Source of the DNA: an uncultured Bacteroidota bacterium
Lineage (GTDB): Bacteria > Bacteroidota > Bacteroidia > Chitinophagales > Chitinophagaceae
Assembly: GCA_903887005.1 (NCBI GenBank)
Contig: CAISOH010000319.1
Span: 1 to 46,534, forward strand
Direction of reading: 5' to 3'
DNA: 46,534 bases
A program made the position numbers and the translations under genes. The notes beneath the pieces are model-generated. The model was not told the origin of the DNA. It made no database searches and saw only the letters and a list, made by a program, of their open reading frames with translations. Of the stretch, positions 32,985 to 42,481 are shown one piece after another. Every line of letters starts with the position of its first letter. The stretch's first letter is position 1.

Positions 32985-35426
32985 TTACATCGGGTCCACA
33001 TCAAATATTACCTGGACGTTTGTATTTCCCTTGCCTGAAAGAATATGCTGTTTTTGTTTCTTAAGGAAGTTTTTTACATCGCCTAATATTTTATTATCCC
33101 GGGGGCATTTTATCCATATTTCATGAATATACTGGTTGCGTACCCGTGGCACTATGGCAGGGGCGGGGCCCTGTACTGCGATACCTGCAAATGTGTGCAG
33201 CGCCTCTCCCATTTGTGCAGCGGCGGCTATCGCCTTCGGCTCATCCTGGTGCCGGAATATTATTTTTATCAGGCGGCTGAAAGGTGGATAAGAAAAGAAT
33301 TCCCGGTATTTTATTTCCTGCTTGTAAAATGAATGAACATCATGGTCTTTCACCCATTGCAATACCGGGTGCTGCACATTGTATGCCTGTATCAGTACCC
33401 TGCCTGCCCCGTCCACCCTGCCTGCACGGCCGCTTACCTGCTCCATTAACTGGAATGCACGCTCATTCACACGAAAGTCAGGAAAGCTGAGGAGGCTGTC
33501 TGCACTGAGGATACCAACTAATCCTACCGAAGCGAAATCAAGTCCCTTAACCACCATCTGCGTACCTACGAGTATATCAACTTTTCGTTTCTCCAACTGG
33601 CTGAGCAGTTCCTTCATGCTGTGCTTGCCGCGCATACTGTCCACATCCATTCTTGCCACACGCGCTTCCGGGAATATCTTTTGTACTTCTTCCTCAATTT
33701 TCTCCGTTCCGAAACTTTTGCTCACCAGATTGTTACTGCCGCATTGCGGGCAAGTGTGTGGTACTGCCGTTTTTAGCCCGCAATAGTGGCAGTGCATTTT
33801 ATCCGTGCTTTTGTGATAGGTAAGCGATACGGAACAGTTTTTGCACTGCGGCACCCAGCCACATACCGTACACAACTGGAAGGGAGCATAACCTCTGCGG
33901 TTCTGAAACAATATAACCTGTTTGCGATGCTGCAACGCTTCCAGCATGGCCTTTTGCAATTCCGGCGTTATTAATTTTATGCCTAACTGCCTAACTGTTT
34001 CCAATGATTTGGCATTTATCACCTCAATCACCGGCATCTTTACACCGAGATACCTTTCTTTGAGCGGAATATAGGCATACTTGCTATGCTGCACATTAAA
34101 CAGGCTTTCTACCGATGGGGTCGCGGAACCAAGTATCACCTTCGCATTAAATAACGAAGCAAGATAAATGGCTGCATCACGCGCATGAAAACGGGGAGCC
34201 GGGTCTTTTTGTTTATAAGAACTGTCATGTTCTTCATCGGTAATGATCAGCCCGATATCATTATAAGGCAGCCATAATGCCGAGCGCGGGCCGGCCACTA
34301 CTTTATAAGTTCCCTTCCTTACCTTCTCCCATATCTCCACCCGTTCATTATTACTGAAATGTGAATGATATACACCCAGTATATCGCCAAAATATGCATG
34401 AAGGCGGCTGACTAAGTGGGTGGTCAATCCTATTTCGGGCAGCAGCAATATAGCCTGCTTACCTGCCGCGATGCACTCCTTTATTTTATGTATGTACAGC
34501 AGTGTTTTGCCGCTTCCGGTAACGCCGTGCAGCAATGCCACATTTTTTTCTTTCAGCCCTGCGTTCAGTTCATCATAAGCCGTTTGCTGGGCGGGCGTAA
34601 ACACTATTTCCTTAGCTTCTTTTATGGACGCATATATCAGGCGTTCCACATTCACCTCTTCAATAATGAAAATACCTTTATCCGCAAGGGCTTTTACCTG
34701 CGCGGCAGATGCCTTGGTACGTTCCAGAAGGTCTTGCTGGCGCACCACTCCGAGTTTTATGGAAAGCTCCGTATACGCCATCAGCAGTTCTAATTGCTTG
34801 GGAGCTCGTGATAATTGGTCGAACAGGGCTATTAACGCTTTTTCCTCCTTATACACGGCCGCCAGTGTCACCACTTTTTCGCGGCGCGGACGGTAGGCTG
34901 TTTCCAATGATTCATTTATCCTGATAACCTCTTTCTCCAATAGCTCATTCAGCACAGATGCAAAATGCCGCACCCCGACTATATTCCTTAGCTCACTAAT
35001 GGTCAGTTCTTTCCGCAACTGCAATGCATTCGCAGCAAGGAAGGCTTCATCGCTCCATTCATACACTACATCTTCCTCTCCCACCCATTCCAGCCTTGTT
35101 TCACCCATCAGTTTCAGGTGCGCAGGCAAGGCGGCCTGCATCACCTCTCCGGGGGCTGCCATATAATATTGCTGTATCCACCGCCAGAACTGTAGTTGCT
35201 TTTCGTTCACCACCGGCTCCTCGTCAATGATACTTTTTATGGGCTTTACCTGGTAGGCTTCCGGCTTGTCGTTATGCAGCCGCTCTATGATGCCCGCATA
35301 TTGTTTGTTCTTACCCAAAGCCACCTCTACCCGCATACCCGGCCTCAGCAGTTCCTGCATTTCGTGCGGAACGCCATAAGTAAGTATCTGCGGAAGATTG
35401 AGGGGCAGGATAATATCAGCAAACAT
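32985..35426 (-). CDS. priA: Primosomal protein N', replication restart helicase
   Basis: DEAD-type 3'-5' helicase that reloads the replicative helicase at stalled forks. The 813-residue sequence has the N-terminal 3'-OH-binding domain (about 1-105), winged helix (about 120-175), Walker A VTGSGKT (about 303-309), Walker B DEEH with SSYKQKDP, the zinc-binding block CTVCGWVPQCKNCSVS with CHYC and CPQCGS, and the helicase C-terminal motifs GTQMVVKGLDF and QVSGRAGR. Length is normal for Bacteroidota. A weak TACCTTGC element lies just before the ATG. Confidence 0.96.
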   Translation of the reverse strand: MFADIILPLNLPQILTYGVPHEMQELLRPGMRVEVALGKNKQYAGIIERLHNDKPEAYQVKPIKSIIDEEPVVNEKQLQFWRWIQQYYMAAPGEVMQAALPAHLKLMGETRLEWVGEEDVVYEWSDEAFLAANALQLRKELTISELRNIVGVRHFASVLNELLEKEVIRINESLETAYRPRREKVVTLAAVYKEEKALIALFDQLSRAPKQLELLMAYTELSIKLGVVRQQDLLERTKASAAQVKALADKGIFIIEEVNVERLIYASIKEAKEIVFTPAQQTAYDELNAGLKEKNVALLHGVTGSGKTLLYIHKIKECIAAGKQAILLLPEIGLTTHLVSRLHAYFGDILGVYHSHFSNNERVEIWEKVRKGTYKVVAGPRSALWLPYNDIGLIITDEEHDSSYKQKDPAPRFHARDAAIYLASLFNAKVILGSATPSVESLFNVQHSKYAYIPLKERYLGVKMPVIEVINAKSLETVRQLGIKLITPELQKAMLEALQHRKQVILFQNRRGYAPFQLCTVCGWVPQCKNCSVSLTYHKSTDKMHCHYCGLKTAVPHTCPQCGSNNLVSKSFGTEKIEEEVQKIFPEARVARMDVDSMRGKHSMKELLSQLEKRKVDILVGTQMVVKGLDFASVGLVGILSADSLLSFPDFRVNERAFQLMEQVSGRAGRVDGAGRVLIQAYNVQHPVLQWVKDHDVHSFYKQEIKYREFFSYPPFSRLIKIIFRHQDEPKAIAAAAQMGEALHTFAGIAVQGPAPAIVPRVRNQYIHEIWIKCPRDNKILGDVKNFLKKQKQHILSGKGNTNVQVIFDVDPM

Positions 35427-35854
35427 AGGCGCAAGGTAAGGAAAAGCTGAAAGACCTTGCCTGTCATAAGAATTATTGAATTATAGTTGCAATTGCGAAT
35501 CTACAATCAGCACAAGATTCTTCTAATGAATTAATTGCGGTCGCTATTTAGTTGATGAAACCACAGCTATCGTTAAATTTATTTTTCCTATTGGTAAGCC
35601 TATAGCTAAAAAATTTGATGCTTCTTCTGCTGATTTTGATCACATAAACAGTGGTGACGATGTTGATTATTCTATTGAAGCTAATGTTGTACGCTGGTTT
35701 TTTTATATGCTATTTGTTCAAAGTATAGTTCAGATTGTTAATGGTGAAGATGAAATATGGATGGTTGAAAGTGGAATGAGAAGCAAACTTCACATATGGC
35801 GGGTAAGTCGTGAGTAGTTTAAAAAGTAAAAGTTGTAGCATACACTGCTCTTAG
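35427..35854. other. Intergenic region with a decayed coding fragment
   Basis: Between priA and the toxin-antitoxin pair. It contains protein-like frames without a start codon at 35480-35817 and nothing else that I can recognise. Confidence 0.5.
35480..35817 (+). pseudogene. Gene remnant, frames broken and start missing
   Basis: A 95-codon open frame at 35530-35817 ends in TAG and reads like protein (VDETTAIVKFIFPIGKPIAK, later VNGEDEIWMVESGMRS) but has no ATG or GTG at its head; it begins after a TGA. A second frame at 35480-35551 (NLQSAQDSSNELIAVAI then TAG) overlaps it, consistent with an older gene broken by a frameshift. Codons are strongly T-ending and AT-rich, unlike priA. No family recognised. 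It could be the 3' part of an acquired gene. Confidence 0.4.
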
Positions 35855-36043
35855 CTATATTGCTTTTAAATAGCCTTCAAACATATCCGGGTTATTCCGG
35901 TAAAGTTGTATAAGCTGTTTTTCTTTATCGTTTAGCTTACCGGCCTTTTTTTTTGCTTCCTTTGCCTCAATTTCAGCAATTTCTTTTTCAGCAATTTTTA
36001 TAGTTTCAAGGATATGCTCATACTCACTCTTTTTCTTTTTCAT
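35855..36043 (-). CDS. Small charged protein, likely antitoxin partner
   Basis: A 62-residue, Lys/Glu-rich, mostly helical protein (HILETIKIAEKEIAEIEAKE, then GKLNDKEKQLIQLYRNNPDM). It starts 11 bases after the stop of the RelE-like gene. Toxin-then-antitoxin order is known for HigBA-like pairs. No helix-turn-helix is apparent, so autoregulation is not supported. The antitoxin role is inferred only from position, size and charge. Confidence 0.6.
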   Translation of the reverse strand: MKKKKSEYEHILETIKIAEKEIAEIEAKEAKKKAGKLNDKEKQLIQLYRNNPDMFEGYLKAI

Positions 36044-36054
36044 ATGGTACTGCT

Positions 36055-36393
36055 TTAAATTTTATCAATCGCTTTTCTAAGTAATGATAATTGTTGTTTT
36101 GTGATTGTTTCCATATCCGATTTATCATATATAGAGGCAAGGTAAACGGTACTTTCAACTATCTTAACATTGGTTATTATTCTTGCGCCACCACTTTTGC
36201 CCTTCCTTTTTGATGTTATTTTCATGCGTACTTTATAGTAGCCGTTCCCAAGTGATTCACCAATTAACGGATTACCTCTCAAAACTTCAACTAAATTATC
36301 CAGGTCGCTTATAATAGAAGGATATTTCTTAGAAAGTTCTTTTAATTCCTTTTTAAAATTTTTTATTTCGATAACTTTGTATCTCCCTTCCAT
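36055..36393 (-). CDS. RelE/HigB-like toxin
   Basis: A 112-residue basic protein with the RelE/ParE toxin pattern: helix pair FKKELKELSKKYPSIISDLD, then beta strands with YYKVRMKITSKRKGKSGGAR, and VYLASIYDKSD near the C-terminus. Toxins of this group cleave mRNA at the ribosome. The ATG at 36393 follows a strong TTG-N19-TAnnTTTG promoter, with a leader of about 10 nt. The small gene behind it is the likely antitoxin. Confidence 0.8.
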   Translation of the reverse strand: MEGRYKVIEIKNFKKELKELSKKYPSIISDLDNLVEVLRGNPLIGESLGNGYYKVRMKITSKRKGKSGGARIITNVKIVESTVYLASIYDKSDMETITKQQLSLLRKAIDKI

Positions 36394-36409
36394 TATTTGT
36401 TTAATGTCT

Positions 36410-36439
36410 CAAAATTACAAAAAAAGCAAAGCATGCCAA
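36410..36439 (-). promoter_or_regulatory. Promoter of the toxin-antitoxin pair (TTG-N19-TAATTTTG)
   Basis: On the minus strand, TTG (36437-36439) and TAATTTTG (36410-36417) are separated by exactly 19 bases, the same layout as the rimP promoter. Confidence 0.65.
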
Positions 36440-36605
36440 AATGTATTTGCGATATTTGTTGTCCATTAACCCTCTGATCGCTGGCATCCGCTACGTCATA
36501 GCAAAGCAAAGCGTCTGTTTCTGTCCTACACATAATTTTCGGGAACAATCCAAATTCTAAACGCAGGAAAAAAAACCAACTAATTCCAAATTCCAATAAA
36601 ATGAC

Positions 36606-37397
36606 CTAAAAGAAAATCGTAATTACCGGGTACCTTATCCCGGCATTGAAGGCCCCAAGCCCGAGGTAAGCTGCTGCTGAACCATGGTTCAGCGCTATTT
36701 CCAGGAAACCGGAAATGTTGAATCGGCATAGGGGAATGCCAATCGGCACATCGGAATAATTATTGCTGATGGATGTTATTTCCATTGTTTTCAACCCCTT
36801 TACACTGAACGGCCTGCCATTCACGATTTCCTCAAATTGCGGTTTCGTAATATTCAACACCACGTTCTCAAACCGATCTATGCAGAGTACATTACATTCC
36901 ACACCGTCAGACATGGGTTTATGTTGTAACAGCCAGGGCGCTTTCCTGGTATCGCATTGTGCGAAAGGTAAATTGCCGCTGCCCAGTTGTAATGCTTCCA
37001 TAATTTTTCCGGCGCCATTTATCCAATCGTTGAAAATATACGGCTTGCTGCATTCATACCCAAGCCATGTATTTCCCGGGTCATCACCAAAAGCTAAAGA
37101 CAATACACCATTATCCGGAGCAATAAAGAAGCATCCGTCTTTTTCTGCCAGCAGGATACGGGGAGCATCGCCGTAAAACACATCAACCGGCAATATATGA
37201 ACTGTACCCGCCGGAAAGTGTTTATAAGCGGATAATAGTAAATAAGCGGCCTGGCGCAGATCATATGGGCCTACATTATGGGAAATATCAACAATGGCAG
37301 CTCCGGGCGCATACCGCATAAGTATTGCCTTCGCGATTGTTACTGATGTATCGCGAGCGCCAAGGTCTGATAATAAAGTGATAATTGAATGGCTCAA
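36606..37397 (-). CDS. S-adenosyl-L-methionine hydroxide adenosyltransferase family protein
   Basis: DUF62/SAM-hydrolase fold, 263 residues. Members split SAM to adenosine and methionine using hydroxide, or in relatives fluoride/chloride. Seen here: the N-terminal ITLLSDLGARD, the strand IVDISHNVGPYDLRQAAYLL, PADNGVLS-like IAPDNGVLSLAF and FENVVLNI in the second domain. No ATG is available before the conserved first strand; the start is TTG at 37397, itself inside an AGCCATT repeat array, with an in-frame TAA 15 bases further up. Cytoplasmic. Confidence 0.88.
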   Translation of the reverse strand: MSHSIITLLSDLGARDTSVTIAKAILMRYAPGAAIVDISHNVGPYDLRQAAYLLLSAYKHFPAGTVHILPVDVFYGDAPRILLAEKDGCFFIAPDNGVLSLAFGDDPGNTWLGYECSKPYIFNDWINGAGKIMEALQLGSGNLPFAQCDTRKAPWLLQHKPMSDGVECNVLCIDRFENVVLNITKPQFEEIVNGRPFSVKGLKTMEITSISNNYSDVPIGIPLCRFNISGFLEIALNHGSAAAYLGLGAFNAGIRYPVITIFF

Positions 37398-37440
37398 TGG
37401 CTTAATGGCTTAATGGCTCAATGGTTTAATGGCTCAATGC
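37391..37440. repeat. AATGGCTTA/AATGGCTCA repeat array overlapping a start codon
   Basis: Five to six units of (A)ATGGCTYA on the plus strand. Read on the minus strand as AGCCATTGAGCCATTAAGCC, it includes the TTG start codon of the SAM hydroxide adenosyltransferase gene. Confidence 0.75.
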
Positions 37441-37594
37441 CACGCAGCCAAACGCTCAGATGCCACTTCAAAATTAAAGAATTTAAGAACGATAACGGCA
37501 CAAAAATAGCCCGCATTCCGAGATTGCTCAATTGCTCAATGAGTTCATCATAATAATCTTCGAAATTATTGATTATGAACAATAGAGAAAATAA

Positions 37595-37620
37595 ATAAAA
37601 GCCCACCTTTCGGTGAGCTT
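37595..37620 (-). terminator. Rho-independent terminator of the rimP-nusA-infB operon
   Basis: On the minus strand AAGCTCACC-GAAA-GGTGGGCTT (one G-U pair) followed by TTATTTATTTTC. It is about 60 bases past the infB stop. Confidence 0.82.
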
Positions 37621-37640
37621 AAAAATTTGAATTAGAAATC

Positions 37641-37682
37641 ACTCATTGAGCAATTGAGGCATTAAGCCATTGCGCCATTTTA
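37641..37682. repeat. AATGGCTTA-type repeat directly after the infB stop
   Basis: CATTGAGCAATTGAGGCATTAAGCCATTGCGCCATTT on the plus strand reaches the infB stop codon. Confidence 0.65.
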
Positions 37683-40600
37683 TTAGAGAGTACGTTTCAC
37701 TTCCACTTCTTCATATCCTTCAATGATATCACCTATGCGTACATCATTATAGTTTTTGATAGAAAGGCCGCATTCGTACCCTGCGTTCACATCTTTAACG
37801 TCATCTTTAAAGCGTTTGAGCGATGCGAGTTCGCCATTATATACCACGATGCCGTCACGGATAAGGTTGAGCTTGGTCTGGCGGGTCATCTTGCCATCAA
37901 GCACATAACAACCTGCAATAGTACCTACGCCGCTTATCTTGAATACGTCGCGTACTTCTATATTGCAAACAGTTTTCTTTTCCACCTTAGGTTCAAGCAG
38001 GCCTTCCATCGCGCTCTTTATCTCTTCTATGGCGTCATAGATGATAGAATAAGTCCGGATTTCAATGTTCTCCTGTGTGGCAAGCTTTGAAGCCTGCATA
38101 GATGGCCTTACCTGGAAACCAATGATAATAGCGTCTGACGCGGTAGCAAGCAACACATCACTTTCCGTGATCTGCCCTACACCCTTATGTACAACGTTAA
38201 TAGCTACTTCCTGGGTTGATAATTTCTGCAGGGAGTCGCTTAATGCTTCTACGGAACCATCAAAGTCACCCTTGATGATAACTCCGAGTTCTTTAAAGTT
38301 TCCAAGCGCAAGGCGACGCCCGATTTCATCCAGCGTAATGTGCTTGCGGGCACGGATACCCTGCTCGCGCAGGATTTGGGCACGGTGGTTAGCAAGTTCT
38401 TTAGCTTCATCCTCATTCGCAAATACCCTGAATTTTTCTCCCGCCTGTGGCGCACCGTTGAGGCCAAGCACCTGCACTGGCGTTGAAGGCCCAACGGAAC
38501 TGACACGCTGACCGCGTTCATTGAACATGGCTTTGATCTTGCCATAGTGCTGTCCGCAGGCTATCATGTCGCCCTGGTTCAATGTACCGTTTTGTACAAG
38601 TATGGTTGACTGGTACCCCCGGCCTTTATCAAGCGAGGCTTCAATTACACTTCCTGTCGCTGTCCGGTCGGGATTAGCTTTCAGTTCGAGTAATTCGGCT
38701 TCAAGGCCGATTTTTTCGAGCAGCAGGTCCACATTGATGCCCTTCTTGGCGGAGATTTCCTGGCTCTGGAATTTACCACCCCAGTCTTCCACCAATATAT
38801 TCAAATGGGCTAATTGCTCTTTGATCTTTTCAGGATTAGCCCCTTCTTTATCTATTTTGTTGATAGCGAAGATCATAGGCAGGTTTGCAGCCTGCGCATG
38901 TGATATAGCTTCCCTTGTCTGCGGCATTATTGCATCATCCGCGGCGATAACGATTACCGCTACGTCAGCTACCTTGGCGCCACGCGCACGCATTGCGGTA
39001 AAGGCTTCGTGACCGGGCGTATCAAGGAAAGTAATCTTTTTACCTGTTGCAGTAGTTACCTGGTAAGCGCCTATATGCTGGGTGATGCCACCTGCTTCAC
39101 CCGCCACCACATTCGCGCTGCGCACATAGTCAAGCAACGATGTTTTACCATGATCCACATGGCCCATTATCGTAACGATCGGGGCGCGCGGTTTGCGGTC
39201 ATCATCATTATCAATATCTTCAACTATTTCTTCAGCTTCCTGTTCAAGGTTGATGAATTCAACATCATAACCAAACTCGCTTGATACAAGCTCTATTACT
39301 TCCGCATCAAGGCGTTGGTTGATAGATACCATGATGCCGAGGCTCATACATTTGCTGATAACATCGGCAAAACTCACGTTGAGCAGGCTTGCAAGCTCGC
39401 TCACCGATATGAATTCGGTTACCTGTATAAGGTTAGTCTGTTCCGCGTTTTCTGCGGCTGCGCGCTTATCGGCCATTTCATCGCGCTTGTTGCGGCGATA
39501 CTTGGCCTTCAGGTTCTTGCTGCGGGTAGATCCCGTAAGTTTGGCCTGAGTTTCACGTATTTTATCCTGTATTGCTTTTGTATCAATTTCCTGCTGCTGA
39601 GCTGTAACCGGCGCCGAGCGTGGTGCGCCACGGCGATCTCCGCCGCCACCGCCGGTTCCACCTTGCCTGAAATTGCCGCCACCACCACCATGTCTTGGTC
39701 CGCCGCCATGTGCTGCGCCACCACCGCCACCATGTGCCGGCCCGCCGCCGTGTCCTGCTCCGCCATGCCCTGTCTGAGGGCCTGAAGGGCGTCGTTCACG
39801 ACTAATTGCGGGGCTTGGAGTACGGCCTCCGGGACCTTGTCCCGTGCCAGTTCCCGGAGGTTGATTCCTGTCCCTGTCACGCGGACCTCTGTGGTCACCC
39901 GGTTTATGGGTTTCAGGTTTCTTTTCTACAGGTATGCGTTTACGTTTGCGTTTTTCCCTGTTATCCGGCCTGTTATTATTGCCGGAAGGCTGCGAAACGG
40001 GTAATTCAATTCTGCCTATAATTTTAGGGCCTTCCAGTTTCGGAGCTTTCATTTCTATATGCTCCGGTTTTCCTGTAACCTCTTCTTCCTGTACTATTTC
40101 TTTTTCAGGAGGTGCAACAATCCTGGGCTTTTCCTGCGTCTTAGCCGTTACTTCCTTAGTTGTCTTGGAAATGGTTGCGGCAGGTTTCGCGTGTTTGGGT
40201 TCAGCTTTTTTCGGGATTTCCTTTTTCTTTGCAGCTCCTTTTTTCGGACGCGAAGTAAGGTTCATATCATCCAGGTTTATTTTACCCAGGATATTTGGCC
40301 CTTCAATTTTTGGCGCTTTAATCTCTAAATGTTCCGGGGGCTCCGGAGCTTCTACTTCTTTTATCTTTGCTTTCGCTGCTACCGGCGCCGGCTTTTCTGC
40401 TTCCGCAGTTTTTTCGGCAGTTGTATGTTTTTCTTTTGCCGGAGCTTTATCTTCAACTTTTTCCGGTGCAGGTTTATGTGCAGGTAATTCCTCCGCCTTA
40501 GCCGGAGGAGCTTCTGCCGATATTTTTGCAGGCGTTTCTTTCTTATTTTCAGGAACCGGAACCTCCGCTTTTGCAATTGGTTTTGCAATGGGTTCTTCTT

Positions 40601-41045
40601 CCTTTTCCTTAACACTAACAGTTTTGGGAATTGCCGTTTTATTTGCAACGTCTTCCTTTACTATTGGCTCACTTATTTTTTCTTTTGGTTTCTCGGGTTC
40701 TTTCGGTTTTTCTTCCTGTATTTTTTGTTTTTCGACATGTATTGGCTGCGGCTCTTCCTTTTTGCCCTTTGCAGTAATTTCCAGATCTTCTTTTGTTTTT
40801 CCTTTCAGGTTATCGAGCAGCGATCCTTTTGCCAATACGATTTCTTCACTCCTGCGTTTTGCCAGTTTGTCCTGGGCAAACTCAATCTGCAGGGCGTTAT
40901 ACATCTGTTCGGTTAACTTGGTACTTGGGTTATTATTGACCTCAAATCCTTTATCAGCAAGAAACTCTACAAGGGTTTCTTTACCAATATTAAATTCTTT
41001 GGCAGCTGCCAATAACCTGGGTGTCTTTGATGTTTCTGTAGTCAT
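37683..41045 (-). CDS. infB: Translation initiation factor IF-2
   Basis: GTPase that places initiator tRNA on the 30S subunit. 1120 residues. N-terminal IF2_N (about 10-60), then a long disordered Lys/Pro/Glu/Ala-rich stretch (about 80-420), a Gly/His-rich tract (about 424-470) with repeated AHGGG, a second IF2_N-like part (about 545-590), and the GTPase with [12 protein letters not shown] (about 628), DTPGHEAFT and [10 protein letters not shown], followed by the IF-2 C-terminal domains. Two sequence elements stand in its leader: a TAGGTTTG and a GNRA hairpin. Confidence 0.97.
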   Translation of the reverse strand: MTTETSKTPRLLAAAKEFNIGKETLVEFLADKGFEVNNNPSTKLTEQMYNALQIEFAQDKLAKRRSEEIVLAKGSLLDNLKGKTKEDLEITAKGKKEEPQPIHVEKQKIQEEKPKEPEKPKEKISEPIVKEDVANKTAIPKTVSVKEKEEEPIAKPIAKAEVPVPENKKETPAKISAEAPPAKAEELPAHKPAPEKVEDKAPAKEKHTTAEKTAEAEKPAPVAAKAKIKEVEAPEPPEHLEIKAPKIEGPNILGKINLDDMNLTSRPKKGAAKKKEIPKKAEPKHAKPAATISKTTKEVTAKTQEKPRIVAPPEKEIVQEEEVTGKPEHIEMKAPKLEGPKIIGRIELPVSQPSGNNNRPDNREKRKRKRIPVEKKPETHKPGDHRGPRDRDRNQPPGTGTGQGPGGRTPSPAISRERRPSGPQTGHGGAGHGGGPAHGGGGGAAHGGGPRHGGGGGNFRQGGTGGGGGDRRGAPRSAPVTAQQQEIDTKAIQDKIRETQAKLTGSTRSKNLKAKYRRNKRDEMADKRAAAENAEQTNLIQVTEFISVSELASLLNVSFADVISKCMSLGIMVSINQRLDAEVIELVSSEFGYDVEFINLEQEAEEIVEDIDNDDDRKPRAPIVTIMGHVDHGKTSLLDYVRSANVVAGEAGGITQHIGAYQVTTATGKKITFLDTPGHEAFTAMRARGAKVADVAVIVIAADDAIMPQTREAISHAQAANLPMIFAINKIDKEGANPEKIKEQLAHLNILVEDWGGKFQSQEISAKKGINVDLLLEKIGLEAELLELKANPDRTATGSVIEASLDKGRGYQSTILVQNGTLNQGDMIACGQHYGKIKAMFNERGQRVSSVGPSTPVQVLGLNGAPQAGEKFRVFANEDEAKELANHRAQILREQGIRARKHITLDEIGRRLALGNFKELGVIIKGDFDGSVEALSDSLQKLSTQEVAINVVHKGVGQITESDVLLATASDAIIIGFQVRPSMQASKLATQENIEIRTYSIIYDAIEEIKSAMEGLLEPKVEKKTVCNIEVRDVFKISGVGTIAGCYVLDGKMTRQTKLNLIRDGIVVYNGELASLKRFKDDVKDVNAGYECGLSIKNYNDVRIGDIIEGYEEVEVKRTL

Positions 41046-41071
41046 TCTTCTGTTTACTTCTGATAATTATT

Positions 41072-41089
41072 GCTAAAGTTTCCTTTAGC
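41072..41089 (-). promoter_or_regulatory. GNRA-tetraloop hairpin in the infB leader
   Basis: GCTAAAG-GAAA-CTTTAGC on the minus strand: a perfect 7-bp stem with a GAAA loop, 26 bases before the infB ATG. Confidence 0.55.
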
Positions 41090-41104
41090 CTAAGCCTTAT
41101 ATTA

Positions 41105-41112
41105 CAAACCTA
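41105..41112 (-). promoter_or_regulatory. TAnnTTTG element in the nusA-infB gap
   Basis: TAGGTTTG on the minus strand in the 144-base gap; possibly an internal promoter for infB with a leader of about 55 nt. No TTG at the usual distance. Confidence 0.35.
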
Positions 41113-41189
41113 CGTCATTTTAACTGAAATGCTTCTCTTAAACGTCTTACTTTAAACTGTTATTCCTGAAAAACAAAACCGAAAATTTA

Positions 41190-42434
41190 TTATTCATTAT
41201 TAAATTCCGCATCCAATATCTTGCGCACATCGTTTACAGTTTCTTCTTCAAGATCTGTACGGCGCACTAATTCTTCAACGGAGAGGTCTAATACGCTCAA
41301 TGCGGTATCACAACCAATACGCTTAAATTCGTCAATAACCCAGGGTTCTATTTCATCTGCAAATTCATCCAGGTCAATATCATATTCCACTTCTTCTTTC
41401 ACATCGCGGTACACGTCTATGCTATAACCTGTAAGTTCCTGCGCCAGTTTAATGTTTACTCCTTTTTTACCAATAGCGAGGGATACCTGGTCGGGGTCGA
41501 GGTACACATCTGCGCTGTGGTCTTCATTGTTAAGTTCCATCTTGTTGATGCGTGCAGGAGTCAATGATCGCTGTAGCAGCAACTGGATATTACTGGTATA
41601 ATTAATGATGTCAATATTCTCATTACGCAGTTCGCGTACTATGCCATGTATGCGGCTTCCCTTCATACCCACGCAGGCGCCAACCGGGTCTATGCGGTCG
41701 TCATAGCTTTCCACGGCTACTTTGGCGCGCTCTCCGGGTTCTCTTACTATCTTCTTCACTACTATAAGGCCATCCATTATTTCAGGCACTTCAATTTCAA
41801 GAAGTTTTTCAAGGAATGATGGATGTGTGCGGCTGAGTATGATAATGGGTGAGTTGTTGCGCATCTCCACCTTTTTTACAACTGCACGGACACTTTCACC
41901 TTTCTTGAAAAAGTCAGTCGGTATTTGTTCCGACTTAGGCATGATCAGTTCATTTCCTTCATCATCGAGCAGTAAAATTTCTTTTTTCCAGATCTGGTAA
42001 ACTTCTCCGCTGATGATGTCGCCGATACGGTCGGCGTATTTTTTCAAAAGATTATTCTTTTTCAGGTCGCCGATACGGGCGGCAAGTGTTTGCTTGGCGG
42101 CAAGTATAGCGCGTCTTCCAAAGTTGCGCACATCCACTTCTTCATACACTTCTTCACCTACACTATAGTCAGGCTCTATCTTTATCGCCTGCGAATAAGG
42201 TATCTGGAGATTTTCATCCTCCACCATATCGTCTTCAACTATCACGCGCCTGCGAAATATCTCAAGGTCGCCTGTCTGGTCGTTCACGATAACGTCAAAG
42301 TTTTCATCGGTTACATACTTTTTGCGCAGCAACGTTTTGAAAACGTCTTCCAAAACCTTCATCAGGGTAGGCCTGTCAATGTTTTCGGCGTCTTTAAACT
42401 CCTGGAAGGAGTCAATGAGATTGATACTTGGCAT
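41190..42434 (-). CDS. nusA: Transcription termination/antitermination factor NusA
   Basis: RNA polymerase-binding factor, 414 residues: N-terminal domain (about 1-125), S1 domain (about 135-200, with GDIISGEVYQIWKKE), KH domains (about 205-345; VGACVGMKGSRIHGIVREL and the second-KH GKKGVNIKLAQELTGY) and a short acidic C-terminal part with one helix-hairpin-helix (DTALSVLDLSVEEL). It lies between rimP and infB, the nearly universal bacterial order. Confidence 0.97.
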   Translation of the reverse strand: MPSINLIDSFQEFKDAENIDRPTLMKVLEDVFKTLLRKKYVTDENFDVIVNDQTGDLEIFRRRVIVEDDMVEDENLQIPYSQAIKIEPDYSVGEEVYEEVDVRNFGRRAILAAKQTLAARIGDLKKNNLLKKYADRIGDIISGEVYQIWKKEILLLDDEGNELIMPKSEQIPTDFFKKGESVRAVVKKVEMRNNSPIIILSRTHPSFLEKLLEIEVPEIMDGLIVVKKIVREPGERAKVAVESYDDRIDPVGACVGMKGSRIHGIVRELRNENIDIINYTSNIQLLLQRSLTPARINKMELNNEDHSADVYLDPDQVSLAIGKKGVNIKLAQELTGYSIDVYRDVKEEVEYDIDLDEFADEIEPWVIDEFKRIGCDTALSVLDLSVEELVRRTDLEEETVNDVRKILDAEFNNE

Positions 42435-42481
42435 ATATGCTCTCTTTTTCGCTCCCCCCGCACAGGCAGAGGGAATCTTAA

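Larger units (their letters stand above)
37398..37682. other. Spacer between infB and the SAM hydroxide adenosyltransferase gene
   Basis: Holds two AATGGCTYA-type repeat arrays (37391-37440 and 37641-37682), GATTGCTCAATTGCTCAATG (37522-37541) and a terminator for infB (37595-37620). No gene or RNA recognised. Confidence 0.6.

Noticed and set aside
36393-36596. 67-codon minus-strand frame upstream of the toxin
   Set aside because: It ends at the toxin start, contains the toxin promoter, and does not look like a protein.
37418-37606. 62-codon minus-strand frame between infB and the SAM gene
   Set aside because: It is made of the infB terminator and repeat sequence.
39934-41076. 380-codon plus-strand frame opposite infB
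   Set aside because: Antisense shadow of the low-complexity Lys/Pro/Glu/Ala linker of IF-2.
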